Positions 34,699 through 46,763 of a stretch of 64,000 nucleotides of DNA are shown here, piece by piece (the first letter of the stretch is position 1; each line of letters opens with the position of its first letter). Source of the stretch: Schistosoma haematobium (taxonomy: Eukaryota > Platyhelminthes > Trematoda > Strigeidida > Schistosomatidae). The notes under the pieces were generated by a model. That model searched no databases, was not told the DNA's origin, and was given only the letters and a program-made list of their open reading frames with translations. The DNA is taken from assembly GCF_000699445.3 (NCBI RefSeq), contig NC_067195.1, forward strand, positions 69,560,591 to 69,624,590, written 5' to 3'. The position numbers and the translations under genes were made by a program.

Positions 34699-34956
34699 GA
34701 TCGAGATGATTCGGTCAGTTTATTAAGTAAAAATAATGTGGATAAGAAAGCTTTACAAGCGTATGCGAAAGAAACGGCTTCATATGTAACCAATGGAGCA
34801 TTGACACGTTTAGATTTTGCATTGAATTCATACGGCGAACCTGATGTAGATATATTTGATTTTACACGAATGTTTGCAGCAGAATATTCATGTAATATAT
34901 TGGAAAAGAATCATTGTCTTTTATTACAATGTCTTATTGGTGATGGATTATATGAA
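34699..34956 (+). CDS. MICAL: MICAL exon e: monooxygenase domain, GD motif region
   Basis: Exon of 258 nt, phase 0 at both ends. It encodes DRDDSVSLLSKNNVDKKALQ, then a helical stretch with AYAKETASYVTNGALTRLDF, then GEPDVDIFDFTRMFAAEYS, then LLLQCLIGDGLYE. These match vertebrate QPDVSAFDFTSMMRAESS and LVGDCLVE. The GD pair begins the second flavin-contacting motif continued by PFWP in the next exon. The start is set by continuity with LKQ of the previous exon. The ATG at 34690 is intronic. The acceptor (AAAG) is weak, with its polypyrimidine tract about 30 nt upstream. Confidence 0.95.
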
Positions 34957-35509
34957 GTAAGAATTTTTAGAAAAATATAATTATTGTTTTTATTTAATAT
35001 TTGATAGTTATTCGTTGATCAATTCATCACAGTTTGATGTTATCCTATAATTGATTTATAATCGATTTTTCTACTTCGCAAAATTCAATAATCCGTTCCA
35101 CCAATCATCACTCACCTGGCACGACACTGGATAGTACCATTCTAGAGTATACAATATGCATTATATTTATATGATATAGTCTATTGTGTTATCATATAAT
35201 AAAGATGACATAATGTTAGTGCTAAGACCCACAAATACTTAATTGCTCTAATGTTAATTTTCCTCGAAATATCTCTCAAAGAATCGGTTTCTTCACTGGT
35301 TTTAAGTAAAATCTTAAAAACAACTTATTCTAAATAGTATATGTTATGTCTTGAAACTCGCTGATCAACATCACATGCTCAGTCACTAGCCTGAATCCTA
35401 AATCTAGTTTGATCTCTAATGTACTCTATAGCTCAATTTCTCTGACTTTACCAATTACACGCCCGACCAACAATGCTGACCTAGAGCCGGCAGCTAGGTT
35501 CTTATTGGA

Positions 35510-35815
35510 TTACTACACTCTAACTTCTCTCTATGCCTAGCCTTGGTTCGGAAGGTAGCAACCAACCTCTACGGTAGCTATGTTTCAAACAGACGTACCG
35601 GATTGCATCGCACCATAAAATACAAAATAAAAATTATACGTCAATAAGCCAAAAGTGGCTATGATTAAAGGACATTGAGTAATAGACTGGAAATGGAATA
35701 AGGATAGTAACTCGTATGACAGTAATTTATGATAGATAAAATACATAGACGTAGTAATCCAGTTTCTTAATAATTATACAATAAGAATATATATAATTAA
35801 AATTCAGAAATTAGT
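35510..35815 (-). repeat. LTR-like dispersed repeat, diverged copy
   Basis: On the minus strand it holds 'ttaatcatagccacttttgg', then 'cttattgacg', then 'tattttgtattttatggtg', then 'tccggtacgtctgtttg', in the same order as the + copies at 14880 and 55100. It is the most diverged of the three. Confidence 0.45.
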
Positions 35816-36145
35816 TCTGGGCGTCGCCATTCTTTCAATTTCCGTTCTAATGTAACGGTATTGAATTAAATCAAATTACTCTAGTTGAAATTTCTATATG
35901 AAAATCGGTATCCTGTAAAGCAAATTCATCATGATTTTAGAAATTATCTACAAAAGTAATGTAGTGCGAAGGCAATGTTAAATAATTTGTTAAACTTGTA
36001 AATCTTGTGAAGTAATGAGAATGATATTAATCTGCACTTAAACGAATAGATTTCTGTGCAAACATTTGCCGATTTTTTTAATGTCTGAGTGCCTATATCT
36101 TTTTGTGAAAAATTAATCATTTTCTGTTTATGGTCTTTGGTTAAC

Positions 36146-36147
<2 letters not shown>

Positions 36148-36214
<67 letters not shown>
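36148..36214 (+). repeat. (CT)n(TA)n compound microsatellite
   Basis: A short CT run leads into a long perfect TA run within the intron. Confidence 0.92.
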
Positions 36215-36216
<2 letters not shown>

Positions 36217-36404
36217 AGACCTATATTTCTTACTGGTGGTAGCATGTTCATCCTTACTCAGTTCATTATTCTTTGTACACTTTTTGTCACTTCCTAATCT
36301 TTATTCCGCCAATCGAATTTCAGCGGAAACATTAAACTGATGACATTGAAAGATTGTTACGTGATGTTAAGAATTGATAGAAGTTCAATATGTAAACCAT
36401 TGGA

Positions 36405-36540
36405 TTCTGACTCGTTAATTTAAAGGTTAAGCGTTCACTAATGAAATCAAATTTCTTGGGTTCGATCCCTACTAGCAAAGTCGGAGGTGTGTACTTAAGA
36501 TCAGCTGAGTATTCAAGCCGTGAAAATTTTAGTAATGTTT
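36405..36540 (+). repeat. tRNA-like SINE head, decayed
   Basis: 'taaaggttaagcgttcacta' resembles the box A part of the SINE head and 'cttgggttcgatccc' the box B part. The downstream 'gtcggaggtgtgtacttaag' and 'cagctgagtattc' occupy the ribozyme position but lack intact boxes. Confidence 0.5.
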
Positions 36541-39359
36541 GGTTGGATTAATAACACACGAGTTACAAATGCAGATGTATTCATAATTTGGCTTAGTGTA
36601 CTATAGACATTTTATTAATTCATATTCTAAAGTTACATAGTAATAACATCGTAGGAATGTGAAACTGACTAAAGAGTTGTGTACATGGTTATGTAAAAAA
36701 TTCAAACAATCAATTGGGTGACTTTCAAGTCTGTTAGTTTCAAAACTATGTTTATCATTAAGTTTAAGGCTTTTTTTAAAGTATTTTTGAGAAAACAACA
36801 AAATGATGATTAATACATTCAATGCATTAGATATGATTAACAATCTGTGATATGTCTATTTTTAATAGTTCGCTTTTTAACATTAATTTTTTATATTAAC
36901 AATAAGCTTTTCTGTTCTTTATCCTTTTTCCATTGTCTAATGGTATAGAAAACTGTATCTACATATGCTTTCAGTAAAGATATCTAACATTGTCAATTGG
37001 TTGAGTTGTAGGTTTAGTGGTTGAAGAGTTCACTTTTCACTCACCAGTCCGCAACTTTAAACCCCAAATTGTATATTTGGTGCTCACACAAAAATTGTTG
37101 CTCAAGTAGAGTTTATGAATCTGTACATTATAACTGAGCTGCTGCTATCTCTCTTTTTCCCACATGCCCACATACACCCTGTCAACTAAAACCCGTTTTT
37201 TTGGGGGGGGGGAATCGGATTAAAAGTGTATGCTCAAGTTCTAGATGTCTTAGTTTATACTGAAAAAATTGACGCTTGTTTTCATATAAGAATATGTTCG
37301 ACGTAACATTAGTTACTATATATAAGATTTTGAGGGTGTGAATAATACCTCAAATAAAAGGAACAACTTAGAAATCTTAACAAACGTTAATTGAATCATG
37401 TTTCAACACCTCAACAAGAATTAAACATCAAGATCAGAAGAAAAATAATAAAATATTCACATTTTCAATAATAAATTGTACATTCATCAACGTCATTATG
37501 ATCATATTTGAGCTATGATTGATAGCCACTAATTACTTATTTATAACGTCCTAATGGATCCAGCTTGGAAGTGTTCAACTTTCCTATTTAGTATAGATTA
37601 ACATAACAGTAACTTAGTTTTTTAGGTTGTTAAAATCTATTAATCTTCATTTTCAATTCATTAAATATTCCCATTGAAACATTAAAAAGACAAGTTGAAC
37701 AAAGAAATATTTCCTTTCAATTAGTTCGTCATCAAAGCTCTACACTAATATGTTTCTTTTTCTAGAGATTTTAATTTGTAGGTATTTATCTTTAAAATAT
37801 TTTCATATAGTTTCATTGTATCAAGTCATTTCTAATCAAATCAGAATAATTTAATGTTTATAACTTTGAAAATTAGTTTCCAATGGCTACTGAAAATACT
37901 ATACTGATGACTCATTTTGTTACTCTCAGTGTAAAAATAAATTGCTTTACCACTAAAAATGTATGTATAAAATTGATCAGTTAAAACTGTTTGTCAGACA
38001 ATTCATGACCATGATCAATATGACTACAAGGGTTACTGGTAAATTGTCAAGATGTTGAAATATCATCCTATACAAACAATGATATTAGATCAAAATTTAA
38101 TTATTTCAATCATGTTTTCAACACTAGTTATCTAGTTTCATTGATGTATACATGCAATCGAAGTTCCTATTGTATGAGAAACCTTTATACTATTATCTGG
38201 TTATTCGTTTTTTATTTTATTAATAAATATTCACCGTTGTGACCCATTAGTGATAGTCAGTTTGTATACACAACCAAGGTGAACTGAAGCTTATTTCTCA
38301 AATTTATTTTCTGTAGGATAGCAATTTTTAACTTTTAATACTAAGTGGTTCAGGTTTTTTTCTCCGCACAGCAACAGGATTAAATTTAACTGTCCCGATG
38401 AGCTAATCATCAACGAGACAGCTACTTTAAGGTAACCGTGTATATATCAAATGTTAGATGTTGACTATTGATCGTGTAATGATTCATTTCAACAAAATAG
38501 AAATCGTAACTGCTGTCTCGAGAATGCAGTGAATGCAAACAAAAGAGAACTAGGATGAAATTTCTTTACAATGTTTGTTTGGATTAATATTATGGTGAGG
38601 ATTAGGTTTCAGTCTAGGATCGTGTTCAGGGTTAGAATTAAGTTTAGGCTCAATCTATACAAACAATTTGAAATTCAAAACAGTAGGACCTATTGAGCGA
38701 ACTTCAGAAACTATATTATGACGATGCAATGCGTGTTCGCTGTAAATTATTTCGTTAGATATTGTTTTTATCATTCGTTCTTAATTGCTGTTTTTCTGAT
38801 TGTTTAAATGACGTCAAGAGTTCCTCAAGTTCATTTTAAGAGTCACTCAACTTCATTATTATTTTTAAACCTTATCCACTAACACCTTCATGAATTCATA
38901 TATATATACTAGGATGTAGGCTGGGAAGAAACAGCTGTTCAGTACTCTCTTGTAACAAACAGTTTTTACACTGAAGTCAGTGTGTTATTAAATTCACCTC
39001 GAAATTTTAATTTGCAATTAGTTTTTCTTTTCAATAATGAATAACATTTATTTAAAACATTCAATTCACGCTTATCCGCATGTTTTTTTTTGGCACTACT
39101 TGTTTCCCCAACTTCTTTGTGTATTACTATGTGTATATTGTAATGAACAAACATTTCAATAAAATTATTTTCCAAACTATTCGGTACGAAATTCTTTATA
39201 CTTAATAATAATAATAATAATATTTACGTCTAGCTTTATCTTTTTGTATGTAATTAATTTGTTTAGCTGCTTGGTCATCACTTTTTTTTTAAACTCGTCT
39301 AACTTTCAACTATCTATTTTTTTATTAATATGTACTTATACACTTTTTTCATATTTTAG

Positions 39360-39562
39360 CCATTTTGGCCTACTGGTAGTGGCTGTGCATTAGGCTTTAT
39401 GTCTGCACTTGATGCTGCCTGGTCTGTTTCATTACTTGCGTCTGGTATGCATCCATTAAAAGTGATTGCACAACGTGAATCAGTTTATCAACATTTAAGT
39501 CAAACAACCGCTCAGAATATGCCATCGAATTTTCATGATTATAAACTGGATCCTATGACAAG
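39360..39562 (+). CDS. MICAL: MICAL exon f: end of monooxygenase domain
   Basis: Exon of 203 nt between TTTTAG and GTGAGT. It encodes PFWPTGSGCALGFMSALDAA, then WSVSLLASGMHPLKVIAQRE, then SVYQHLSQTTAQNM and LDPMTR. These match PFWPLGTGVARGFLAAFDAA, the AERESLYQLLSQT block and LDPATRY in vertebrate MICAL. Together with GDGLYE of the preceding exon it completes the GD..P..GTG motif that holds the flavin. The last two bases start the arginine finished by the exon at 45805. Confidence 0.96.
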
Positions 39563-41205
39563 GTGAGTAGTGGAAAATTATTCGTTTTCTTTGAAACAGA
39601 AAAAAATAATCTTATCAGAACTGTAACCAAAGAGATTAATAGTAATATTCATACTTTTAATCCAACTTCCTCACCCCACCCCCTATAATCAAATTAAATA
39701 TGGGATCTACAATTCATTACTGCATAGTGCCCTTTTCTAAACTAATACTACTGTGTTATTTATTACAGTTTACTTGTTTTTACATGGTATGGTTTATCAT
39801 AGTCCCAATAGTATTGATTTTTTAACCTTTTACAAACTGTATCCGAATTCACTTGAATTGTTTATTTATGAATATAGAAAAATATCGTAAGTGTATTTCC
39901 GACAAGTTTGAAAGGTCATATACTATTTAATCCTACGCATTACTACAGTAGGTAAACTTGCTTTTGAACTGACCCATGTAAAAAGTCTTTTGTTAGAATC
40001 AATTTCAAAATGTAAACATCCATACTGTGGAAAATTGTTGTTCAGTTTATTTCCTCTTTTAATTTTTTTACTATGTGTTCTCATCTTGATCCAATAACCT
40101 TTATCATGATCGGTTGGTGAAGGTAAATCGATACAAATTAATATGTTATTGATAATCTTAATCATAAAATGTCTTTGTGAATGATGATCGATTTTCGTTT
40201 ATATGGGCATAAAATCTGATCAAAAAAGCTGTCATTCAATCAAAATTCAAAAGAGAAACCTAATAATAATTGAAATAATCTTCTGGTATTGTCTGTATCA
40301 CGGTTGTGTTAACTTTAAACCTTATTTATTTGTAGAAAAGTGATACCTCAAGGCGTTTAATGTAGCTGTTATATTCTGTAAAACACATGAACACGTAAAA
40401 CTATGGGTACACGGTATTACATGTGCGTCTTGTCATGTTCAACTTAGAATCTGGCACATATGTGCTTCAGTTGAACATTATGAAATTTGTAAAGGATAAG
40501 AGTAAACTATAATTTTTTATAGAAGATTTGAAATAAATCCACCTAAATGTTATTGTTTAATAATTAAAAATTACTTTCCAAAAAATTATTTGGTGAAATT
40601 CTTATAATAGACGTTCTAATGCAGTCAATCATGTTGATGGGTGTTATTAACAATGTGAAATATCAAATTATAATCCAGTAGTTTCTTTAAGTAACATGTC
40701 TTCTATGAGACCTAACCAACTTTTGGTACTCATTTTGTCCGTATTTGTAGTGAGAAATGAAACGATTATTCAATACTTCATGATTATAGATGACTATTCG
40801 TTCAAATACTATCATATCCAAAATGAAAACTATCTCTTCAAAATAATTTATAAGTTTTACTTCTCACTAGATAACTATTATTCAGAGTATTTCTTTAAAA
40901 AAAGATTATTCAACCGCTACGTAGTAAAGTTCTTTAAATCCAATCATTTCCGCTATCGTATAGACAAATTTAAAATTACTTATTTTTGAAAAAAAAAAAT
41001 AACATTTTTCCATCGTATTCTTCGATCTCTTGCTATCCAAACACATTGAAATTACTTTATAAAAATTCCCTTTATTTATTTGATGAAACTAGTATGTAAT
41101 TAAATTAGATTGCAATTTTTGTAGCCTAAGTGTAGTTAAGTTTTGTAAAATATTAAACAACAATTAACGAGAACACAAATGGGATAGCCAAATGTTCAGA
41201 TTCGT

Positions 41206-41430
41206 TTGGTAAAATGTGAATACCTTACGTTCAATATTTCATTTGCAAAATGTTCAGCAATTGTCTCAGACCTTATTGTTTCTTCATTTCCATACCAATC
41301 GCTCTCTGTTCCTGTTATCTTATATTCGATCTTTTCAACCTTCTGCAGTCAGGCATTCCACTTTCAATTGGCTTCATATACTACTTATATCTGTCAACAT
41401 AAGTAGCACACACCACAAAGTCATTGTCTT
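41206..41430 (+). repeat. Dispersed unclassified repeat, copy 2
   Basis: Best preserved relative of 2200-2440 (-): 'catttgcaaaatgttcagca', 'ctcagaccttattgtttctt', 'caaccttctgcagtcaggca', 'tatactacttatatctgtca', 'agtagcacacaccacaaa'. It has overlapping short ORFs in two frames but no conserved protein. Confidence 0.6.
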
Positions 41431-42334
41431 TTGATATCTAATTTTAATAAAAAGTAATAATTAACCTATTTCAAATATCCTCAATCGATAAAATACTAGT
41501 CGTATACACAAAAGAATTGGTGAATTGATTTCACAGTAATTGAATCTTGAATAAAAGAGTCAATAAGTTAATTATCTAAAGATAACTGGTTTAAATTTCT
41601 TTGTGAACTTCACCAATTTCACTCTATATTTTTCTTGTAAAATACATAAACTCGCTTAATTGCTTTGTAGTTTTCGAAGGGACTTTTTTCATCACGAACT
41701 AACATAAATAAACGTTTTAAAATAAAGAGAACTGTTTGTTTTTAACTGCTCAACAGTTCATGCCTATGATACCCAAGAGTTTTTATTCTCGTGAGATGCA
41801 TACTTATAAAATTCGCTTAGTTGGTACTCTATGTACGAATGCTTTCTGAATTTCAATCTCCATCTGGTTACATCATTTCATAATGAAACTTCCCTTTAAA
41901 CTATACTTAGTCCCCATGAAAGTATCCATTTAATTTTTAAAATTACTGAAAATCTTTTTCGGTATTATCTTAGCTACTTTAATTTCATCTAAATATTGTT
42001 TGACATTGAATAAACCATCAATTGTATACACAGAACCACCACATTTTTGGTTTTATTTCCTTATGTGTATTGTCATATTCACTCTATACAACTGTTTACT
42101 ATTTCCTGCCACATTTCTCAGCATTGAAATTCCACATTTCGATAGTTTGTTTACTTTCTAATGATTTCAGTACACTTGTATATATAAATATGTCCGACCG
42201 CTTCCATCAAATTGTCCCATATTATTTTTCTCTTATATTCACCGATATTATTTGTCTGGCGTTCTTGCCATTATATTTTCGTCGAAAATAAAAATGAAAT
42301 TTCATTTATTTAGTGGCTCAAATATTCAAAAAGG

Positions 42335-42866
42335 TGGTTTGACGTTTGCAAAACGTCACCATTAAGAGTGGAAAATACTCGTAAACTACTAATATTTGAT
42401 CACAGATGTCTTAGAAATACTGCTCGCATCTGTTGGGATCACCTGATAGGTAATAGTGAGGTTAGACACAGGATATTAGGGAATGATGGTAAATCAGATG
42501 ATAAGGTTGTGAATTTTCATCAACTGAGATGGTTGGGCTACATGTTGCGTATGCCTGAGTGCCGATTACCACGACGTGCAGTGCTGACTAGTGTTGGGGA
42601 TGGTTGGAAGAAAGTTAGGGTTGGCCAAACCAAAACGTGGAATCAGTGCTTGAGATCACTGACTTTTAGTTCGAGCCATGTTGGTGGATGCAGACTACTT
42701 GGTTGGGGTCCGCGTGACTATCGTAACTAATGGTTTGAGATTCTGTGTGACGTGGTTGAGAATCGATCACAATGTCGTGGGTGTATACACTCTTTTTCTT
42801 CTCTTAAATCGTGAGATTCAAATTACTTTATACCTTTCTTTCTAATTCTTTCTTCCTGTATTATAT
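42335..42866 (+). mobile_element. RTE-type LINE (family B), + copy of an inverted pair
   Basis: It encodes the same 120-residue C-terminal frame (42368-42730) as the minus copies at 32323-31961 and 43519-43157, with one substitution (SSS for GSS in the SHVGG segment). The 5' edge 'tgacgtttgcaaaacgtcac' equals an internal point of the minus copy. It breaks off in the 3' UTR at 42866, exactly where the 3' terminus of the opposite-strand copy begins. Confidence 0.87.
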
Positions 42867-44640
42867 CAGTCAGTCAGCTACAACATAGGACCAGGCACAT
42901 ATATGCATCGGTCAAAGTTGCCATACCGCATTGGTGCAGCAAGATGAACACTGGATTCATAGGAGTAGTTAATTCAATGGTGGTAATATATAAAAGAAGA
43001 ATCGCATATAAGGATATATTACAGAAAGAATGAATTAGTACGTTGAAAGAAGGATATGAAGCGATTTTAATCTCTTAGTTTAAGGGAAGATAGAGAGTGT
43101 ATACACCCATGCCATTGTGATCGATTCCCAGCCATGTCACATAGAGTCCCCAATCATTAGTTTCGATAGTCACGCGGACCCCAACCAAGTAGTCTGCATC
43201 CACCAACATGGCTCGAACCAAAAGTCAGTGATCTCAAGCACTGATTCCACGTTTTGGTTTGGCCAACCCTAACTTTCTTCCAACCATCCCCAACACTAGT
43301 CAGCACTGCACGTCGTGGTAATCGGCACTCAGGCATACGCAACATGTAGCCCAACCATCTCAGTTGATGAAAATTCACAACCTTATCATCTGATTTACCA
43401 TCATTCCCTAATATCCTGTGTCTAACCTCACTATTACCTATCAGGTGATCCCAACAGATGCGAGCAGTATTTCTAAGACATCTGTGATCAAATATTAGTA
43501 GTTTACGAGTATTTTCCACTCTTAATGGTGACGTTTTGCAAACGTCAAGTAAAACAGAATGGACTTCTGTAGACTATACTCGTCCTTTAATTGATAGACG
43601 GATATCTTGCTTTCATCATAGGTGGCGTAAGCTGTCAAAAGCCAAACGAGCCTTTTGAATCCATGTAAAGATTTCACCAAGCACCAACCCATTAGGGCTG
43701 ATCAGACTTCCGAGATAAGTGAAGTTGTCAACGCGTTCGGTTACTTCACACTCTATCCTTAGTCCAGGTGTTGACACAGATCAGTCCTGAAGCAACAACT
43801 TGCTTTTAGAGGGAGAGAAACACATCCCAAACATTCGGGCATTGTTGGTCAGTGCTACCTGAAGACTGCATTCTATCAGCGTCTTCACCAAACAAGACTA
43901 TGTCATCTGCGTATTCTAAGTCGATAAGTGGAAGGAGATCAATACCCGAGAATCCAGTCGTCGAGAATGTTATTTCCGTCAGTAGGTCTATGATGAAGTT
44001 AAACAAAAATGGCGAGAGTGAATAACCTTGACGAACACCACTTGAGGTTGCAAAAGCAGATGACAGTTCGCCAAAAGCTCTGATTAGACTAGTAGTGTTC
44101 GAGTAAAGAGCATTGACAAAGTTTATGTACTTCTGAGGTACGCCTTTCAATGACAGACACTGCCACAGAATCTCTCGCTCTATGGAGTCAAATGCTGCTT
44201 TTAAGTCAAGGAAGACCACCATTGTCGGACGCCGATAAATATGCCTGTGTTCTAGAACCTGACAAATGGTGAATATGTGGTCGATGCAGCCACGACCAGG
44301 TCTGAAGCCAGCTTGATTCTCTCGTGTTTGCAGTTCACGAGTCTTCGTGAACTTATGCTTAGTGCTATGCCTACACCTGCCAGTCCACGAGAACTGGCCA
44401 TCGGGTCGCCAGATACACGGATGTATCTCGTCGGCTCTCAATTTCACCGAGGTGCGGTCAAGTGAATGACCACACTAGGATCCTGTATGTGTGTCTCGGA
44501 GACACAGCATACATCAATGGTACGAGATTCTGGGATTTTATCCAAGGAAGCCTGCTGACCGACTTGACATAGGGTGCGTACGTTGAAGGCTCCAATGTGT
44601 AGTTTTGAGCGAGGTTTCAGTAGACCTGCGATAATGTTTT
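42867..44640 (-). mobile_element. RTE-type LINE (family B), fullest copy with RT core
   Basis: On the minus strand from 44640 down: an AP-endonuclease N-terminal block (KLHIGAFNVRTLCQVGQQ, then CCVSETHIQDPSVV), a deletion junction near 44360-44450, then the RT (ENQAGFRPGRGCIDHIF, then FLDLKAAFDSIEREILW, SSAFATSSGVRQGYSLSPFL, then LEYADDIVLFGEDADRM), frameshifted post-RT sequence, the 120-residue C-terminal frame (43519-43157) and a 3' UTR ending at 42867. YADD is the RT catalytic box. The endonuclease is mostly deleted and out of frame with the RT, so this copy cannot encode a full polyprotein. Confidence 0.9.
43806..44447 (-). pseudogene. Reverse transcriptase ORF of the family B LINE
   Basis: A 213-codon open frame with RT motifs in order: AGFRPGRGC (about residue 47), FLDLKAAFDSIERE (first catalytic aspartate), SSGVRQGYSLSPFLFNFI, and YADDIVLF (catalytic DD) near residue 180. 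The first 40 residues are not RT: they arise from out-of-frame reading of the endonuclease region across the internal deletion, so the ATG at 44447 is not a genuine start. The frame closes shortly after the YADD region following a frameshift. Domain identity is clear; the element itself is defective. Confidence 0.9.
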
Positions 44641-45804
44641 GCGCACTAGAATCGTTGGCTATGGTTATTCTCGATAAATATGCAAACAGTTTATTTGAAT
44701 TTTGTTCTTTTTACCGTTGAATGAGTTATACCTCTACATCGTTGGTTGCTTATCAAAGCGACCATAATAGAAGGTTTTAAACTACATGAGTTACTCATTT
44801 TTGCTTATAAACAAATAGAAATGAGAATCAAAGTTTCTTTGTTAAAAATTAAAACAAACTTTATTTCTAAAGTGCTATCAACTAAACAGATAAAAATTCT
44901 GGACGATTAAGCTAACACTGAATTCCTTTGTGGAAATCAGTTGTTTTGTCTTGCTTTCAATTCTCTTTTTTTAAAAGTTCAGTTAGCTGATAATTATCTA
45001 CTACGAAAATAAATGGATTCCTCATTTACTTTTTTATTACACATTTTCTGACTGTATCACAACCTTATCGGCTAAATTCTCTTTCCCACACATTAGAAAT
45101 GTTGCATGATGTAATTATTTGGCGCCAGGCTAAAAACAAATTTATTATTCATCTTTGTATATGCATGTTTCAATGTATGCAACATTTGATTATCCAGTTC
45201 TCATTTTTTTAAAAAAGTAAATTGATAGTAATGTCGATGAGAAACAAGTGTATTCTAATCCGCGTCTAGATGTCCATTCAAAGAGCATATAAATTATATG
45301 AGCGACTGGTCGATCCAGTTCTGAATATCCACTGGAAATCAGTGATTACCGTTAGTCAATAGAGCATTAGAAGAGGAAACGTGCCTCATTTTCAAGCAAT
45401 GGATATTAGGTTTAAGCCAATTCCGAATCAAACGAAACTCGCATTCTGAGTCCCACTTATGACTACTTTCTTAAGTGTGTTTGATTCATTGTTTATTTAT
45501 ATATTCTTTTATGTTTACTGAATGTTTCTTTTCGTTAACTTGCTTTACTGTCCAATAAAGAATATAATCGTAGCCAATGTATAATTAGGTAAAGTTCTGA
45601 GTTTTGTTCGTTCATCTAGGAGAATCGGAACAGTCTGTTAGTATCTTTAGTTATCAAATGTGACTCATAGCCAGTGCATAAACACACTTGTGACTCATGA
45701 ATTGAAATATTGATTGATTAATTTTTGGTCACCACTAGAGTGCCATTCAACCGTTTCAAATTCGTACTTTAAGATCTAAATAACTGTCTTTTTGCGTTGC
45801 ATAG

Positions 45805-46472
45805 ATATCAGCGTTGCGATGTAAATCTTATCAGTCCAAAGCAAGTGCAGCATTTGTACATAAAAGATCCTGAAGATATGTTATCAACAAAACATGGTAT
45901 TGATTCTCCAGTAACAACCCAAGCTGCAATACAAAAATATTGGATAAAACCTGAACATTATGAACAGAGGAATTTTTATTTAAATCCTGTTGAAAATACT
46001 TTAATTCGTTGGTTTCAAATTCGATTAAGTTCATATTTAATTTGTGGTCTTATTGATCCAGTTAATGATCTTACTCCGTCAAATTGGATATGTGGACGTA
46101 ATCTTCTTTGTCTTATACATCGTTATCGTCCTGAATTGTTACCGGATTTGTTGAATCAACTTGAGATTGACAAATTTGATTATACTGATGGTAGTGATAA
46201 CAGAAGAAGACGACGATCTGATGATCAAGCAAATTATTCACGATTAACAAATGCTTGCAGTTTGTTGTCAGAACACTTCTCGATTAATTTCAATTTAAAA
46301 TCTGGTTCATACGTGATTCATCCTATTCAACACTGTCATACTATTGGTTATAACCAGAAAAAATCGATAGTTTGTCCCAAGTCAAATTCTGATTGGATAA
46401 TTTATTTGTATAATATCTACCATGTGTTTAGTCAGTTAAAATTGCCTATGTCTATATCGACTATAGTATCAG
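45805..46472 (+). CDS. MICAL: MICAL exon g: linker and calponin-homology domain
   Basis: Exon of 668 nt between ATAG and GTATGT. Residues 1-60 hold the conserved YQRCDVNLISPKQVQHLY linker (vertebrate YPNLNL..VTPNQVRDLY). From about residue 65, NTLIRWFQIRLSSYL, then LTPSNWICGRNLLCLIHRYR, then PELL match a type-2 CH domain (ELLRWCQEQTAGY, SSSWADGLALCALVYR). The domain closes with DWIIYLYNIYHVF. It is about 145 residues, against the usual ~105, because of an acidic/arginine-rich insert (DNRRRRRSDD) and a second insert before the last helix. The CH domain in MICALs is auxiliary to actin interaction. It ends one base into an alanine codon. Confidence 0.93.
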
Positions 46473-46675
46473 GTATGTTGTTATTGTGTTATACGTTGTG
46501 ATAACGATTCTAGAATAATTAACAATCGCTTTGTTCGTGATAATCTGATTCTTGTTGTCAAGTCTGTGATTGATTTTATCCTGAATTATTTCCTGCTAAA
46601 GCTATCATAATAATTATTTGTAAAGAAATCTTGGCCCTAAAACATTCTATTTCTTGAATGGAAATATCTCGAACT

Positions 46676-46763
46676 ATTTTATTTTCCTCGGTCGTCTAGC
46701 TTAAACCGACTCATGAATTCAACTTAAATTACTATAATTTCCACAAACCCTCATTCTGACAAT
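46676..46763 (+). repeat. Hammerhead SINE, 3' end of a first tandem unit
   Basis: 'tctagcttaaaccgactcat' then 'gaattcaac' then 'tccacaaacccTcattctgac' recurs at 47048-47115 as the 3' end of the complete unit. The spacing between equivalent positions is about 353 bp, a plausible unit length, so this is the tail of an upstream unit in direct orientation. Confidence 0.75.

Larger units (their letters stand above)
34957..39359 (+). other. MICAL intron (4.4 kb)
   Basis: GTAAGA at 34957, TTTTAG at 39356-39359. Contents are an LTR-like repeat copy (35510-35815), a (CT)n(TA)n tract (36148-36214), a tRNA-like SINE remnant (36405-36540) and a (AAT)n run near 39205. Nothing else is supportable in 36600-39300. 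Confidence 0.85.
39563..45804 (+). other. MICAL intron (6.2 kb)
   Basis: GTGAGT at 39563, ATAG at 45801-45804. It holds a dispersed repeat copy (41206-41430) and a head-on pair of family B LINE copies (42335-44640). 39600-41200, 41440-42330 and 44650-45800 are A+T-rich without supportable features. Confidence 0.85.

Noticed and set aside
34690..34980. A stand-alone 96-residue gene starting MSKDRDD
   Set aside because: Its interior is the conserved MICAL exon. The first three residues and the last eight are intronic read-through past a good donor at 34957.
37196..37213. G-run as a possible G-quadruplex or regulatory element
   Set aside because: A single homopolymer run without the spaced G-tracts needed for a quadruplex; more likely a slippage tract.
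40696..40989. 97-codon open frame rich in F, Y, I, K and N
   Set aside because: Composition is that of random A+T-rich DNA, there is no recognisable motif, and no splice sites fit the surrounding gene.
42022..42291. 89-codon frame upstream of the LINE pair
   Set aside because: T-rich hydrophobic sequence with no motif; likely chance.
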